A stretch of DNA of 64,000 nucleotides from Muribaculaceae bacterium (GTDB lineage: Bacteria; Bacteroidota; Bacteroidia; Bacteroidales; Muribaculaceae): contig JAFTRI010000008.1 in NCBI GenBank assembly GCA_017462345.1, positions 58,810-122,809 of the forward strand, read 5' to 3'. Made by a program: the position numbers and the translations under genes. The stretch's first letter is position 1. Each line of letters starts with the position of its first letter. The notes below the pieces were generated by a model that saw only the letters and a program-made list of their open reading frames with translations, was not told the DNA's origin and did not search any database. Positions 63,775-64,000 of this stretch are shown here, piece by piece.

Positions 63775-64000
63775 TTACACGCCTTGCAACTTGAACGTAA
63801 TGGGAAGTGTGTACCACACATTCACTGCCTGACCGTTCATCTTACCGGGGATAAAGTTCGGTAGAGACTTGACTACGCGTACTGCTTCCTTGTCAAGATC
63901 AGGGTCTTTACTACGTATAACTTTAACTTCACCGATTGCACCGGTCTTGGTAACGACGAACTGCACCACTACACGACCCTGGATATTGTTTTCCATTGCC
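63775..64000 (-). CDS. TonB-family energy transducer (partial, C-terminal domain)
   Basis: The last 75 codons of a TonB C-terminal domain: NNIQGRVVVQFVVTKTGAIGEVKV, then DPDLDKEAVRVVKSLPNFIPGK and a final VWYTLPITFKL. The pattern AxxxxxGxVxxxFxVxxxGxxxxxxV is diagnostic. The N-terminal membrane anchor and Pro-rich linker lie beyond the right edge, so I cannot tell a true TonB from a BlaR/M56-type fusion. It would energise outer-membrane receptors. Confidence 0.88.
   Translation of the reverse strand, partial: AMENNIQGRVVVQFVVTKTGAIGEVKVIRSKDPDLDKEAVRVVKSLPNFIPGKMNGQAVNVWYTLPITFKLQGV

Noticed and set aside
63605-63821. Two overlapping minus-strand frames near the right end
   Set aside because: They overlap the terminator and the TonB coding region in other frames and have no recognisable protein features.

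Overview
The window looks like a chromosome segment of a Bacteroidales bacterium, possibly Muribaculaceae-like (the family is a guess). Evidence: about two dozen gene starts are preceded by the Bacteroidetes -7 promoter box TAnnTTTG, and several genes belong to Bacteroidetes-type families (DUF4301, DUF4491, the Bacteroidetes-type omega subunit, BspA-like repeats, CarboxypepD_reg-type outer-membrane receptors). Signal peptides and lipoprotein signals with acidic residues after the Cys are also typical. Most of the window is dense housekeeping sequence. Both ends cut a gene: nhaA at the left, a tonB-like gene at the right.

Layout. 1-5.1 kb (minus): nhaA (partial), lepA, a secreted leucine-rich-repeat protein, dnaB. 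5.1-9.1 kb is the accessory patch: a broken BspA-like gene, a two-gene Fic/PD-(D/E)XK-nuclease cassette, and a lipoprotein preceded by a leader that looks like a transcription attenuator with two competing folds. 9.1-21 kb: ispE, grpE-dnaJ, cysK with a LuxR response regulator, a FadL-type porin, tRNA-Ser(TGA), a double-META lipoprotein, a split chromate transporter with folC, ridA, yihY.

21-30 kb: rnpB, then two divergent operons. Leftwards run a small membrane protein, DUF4491 and a hemerythrin-like/LuxR fusion regulator. Rightwards run a porin, an imelysin lipoprotein, a di-heme c-type lipoprotein and a CcsBA-type haem lyase that could mature it. The shared intergenic region carries two promoters and nested dyads. 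I read this as one iron/haem/redox-responsive envelope system.

30-41.4 kb: aroE-yeiH-comEC, folK-tex-phosphoesterase-acyltransferase, rluD-PASTA protein, an SDR. 41.4-43.4 kb: a YolD-like/Y-family polymerase pair resembling Firmicutes mobile-element lesion-bypass modules. 43.5-64 kb: bamD-rpoZ, rpsO, an outer-membrane receptor, a ClC-sugar transferase-Sua5 operon, NDH-2, a TPR protein, DUF4301-GNAT, a Cys-rich Spy-like protein, and a small membrane protein-dxs-trkA-trkH operon.

The best candidates for something undescribed are the attenuator-like leader and palindrome at 8.8-9.06 kb, the Fic-nuclease cassette beside a decayed gene, and the hemerythrin-LuxR regulator facing the imelysin/di-heme operon. 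All functions are inferred by reading the sequence; no database search was run.
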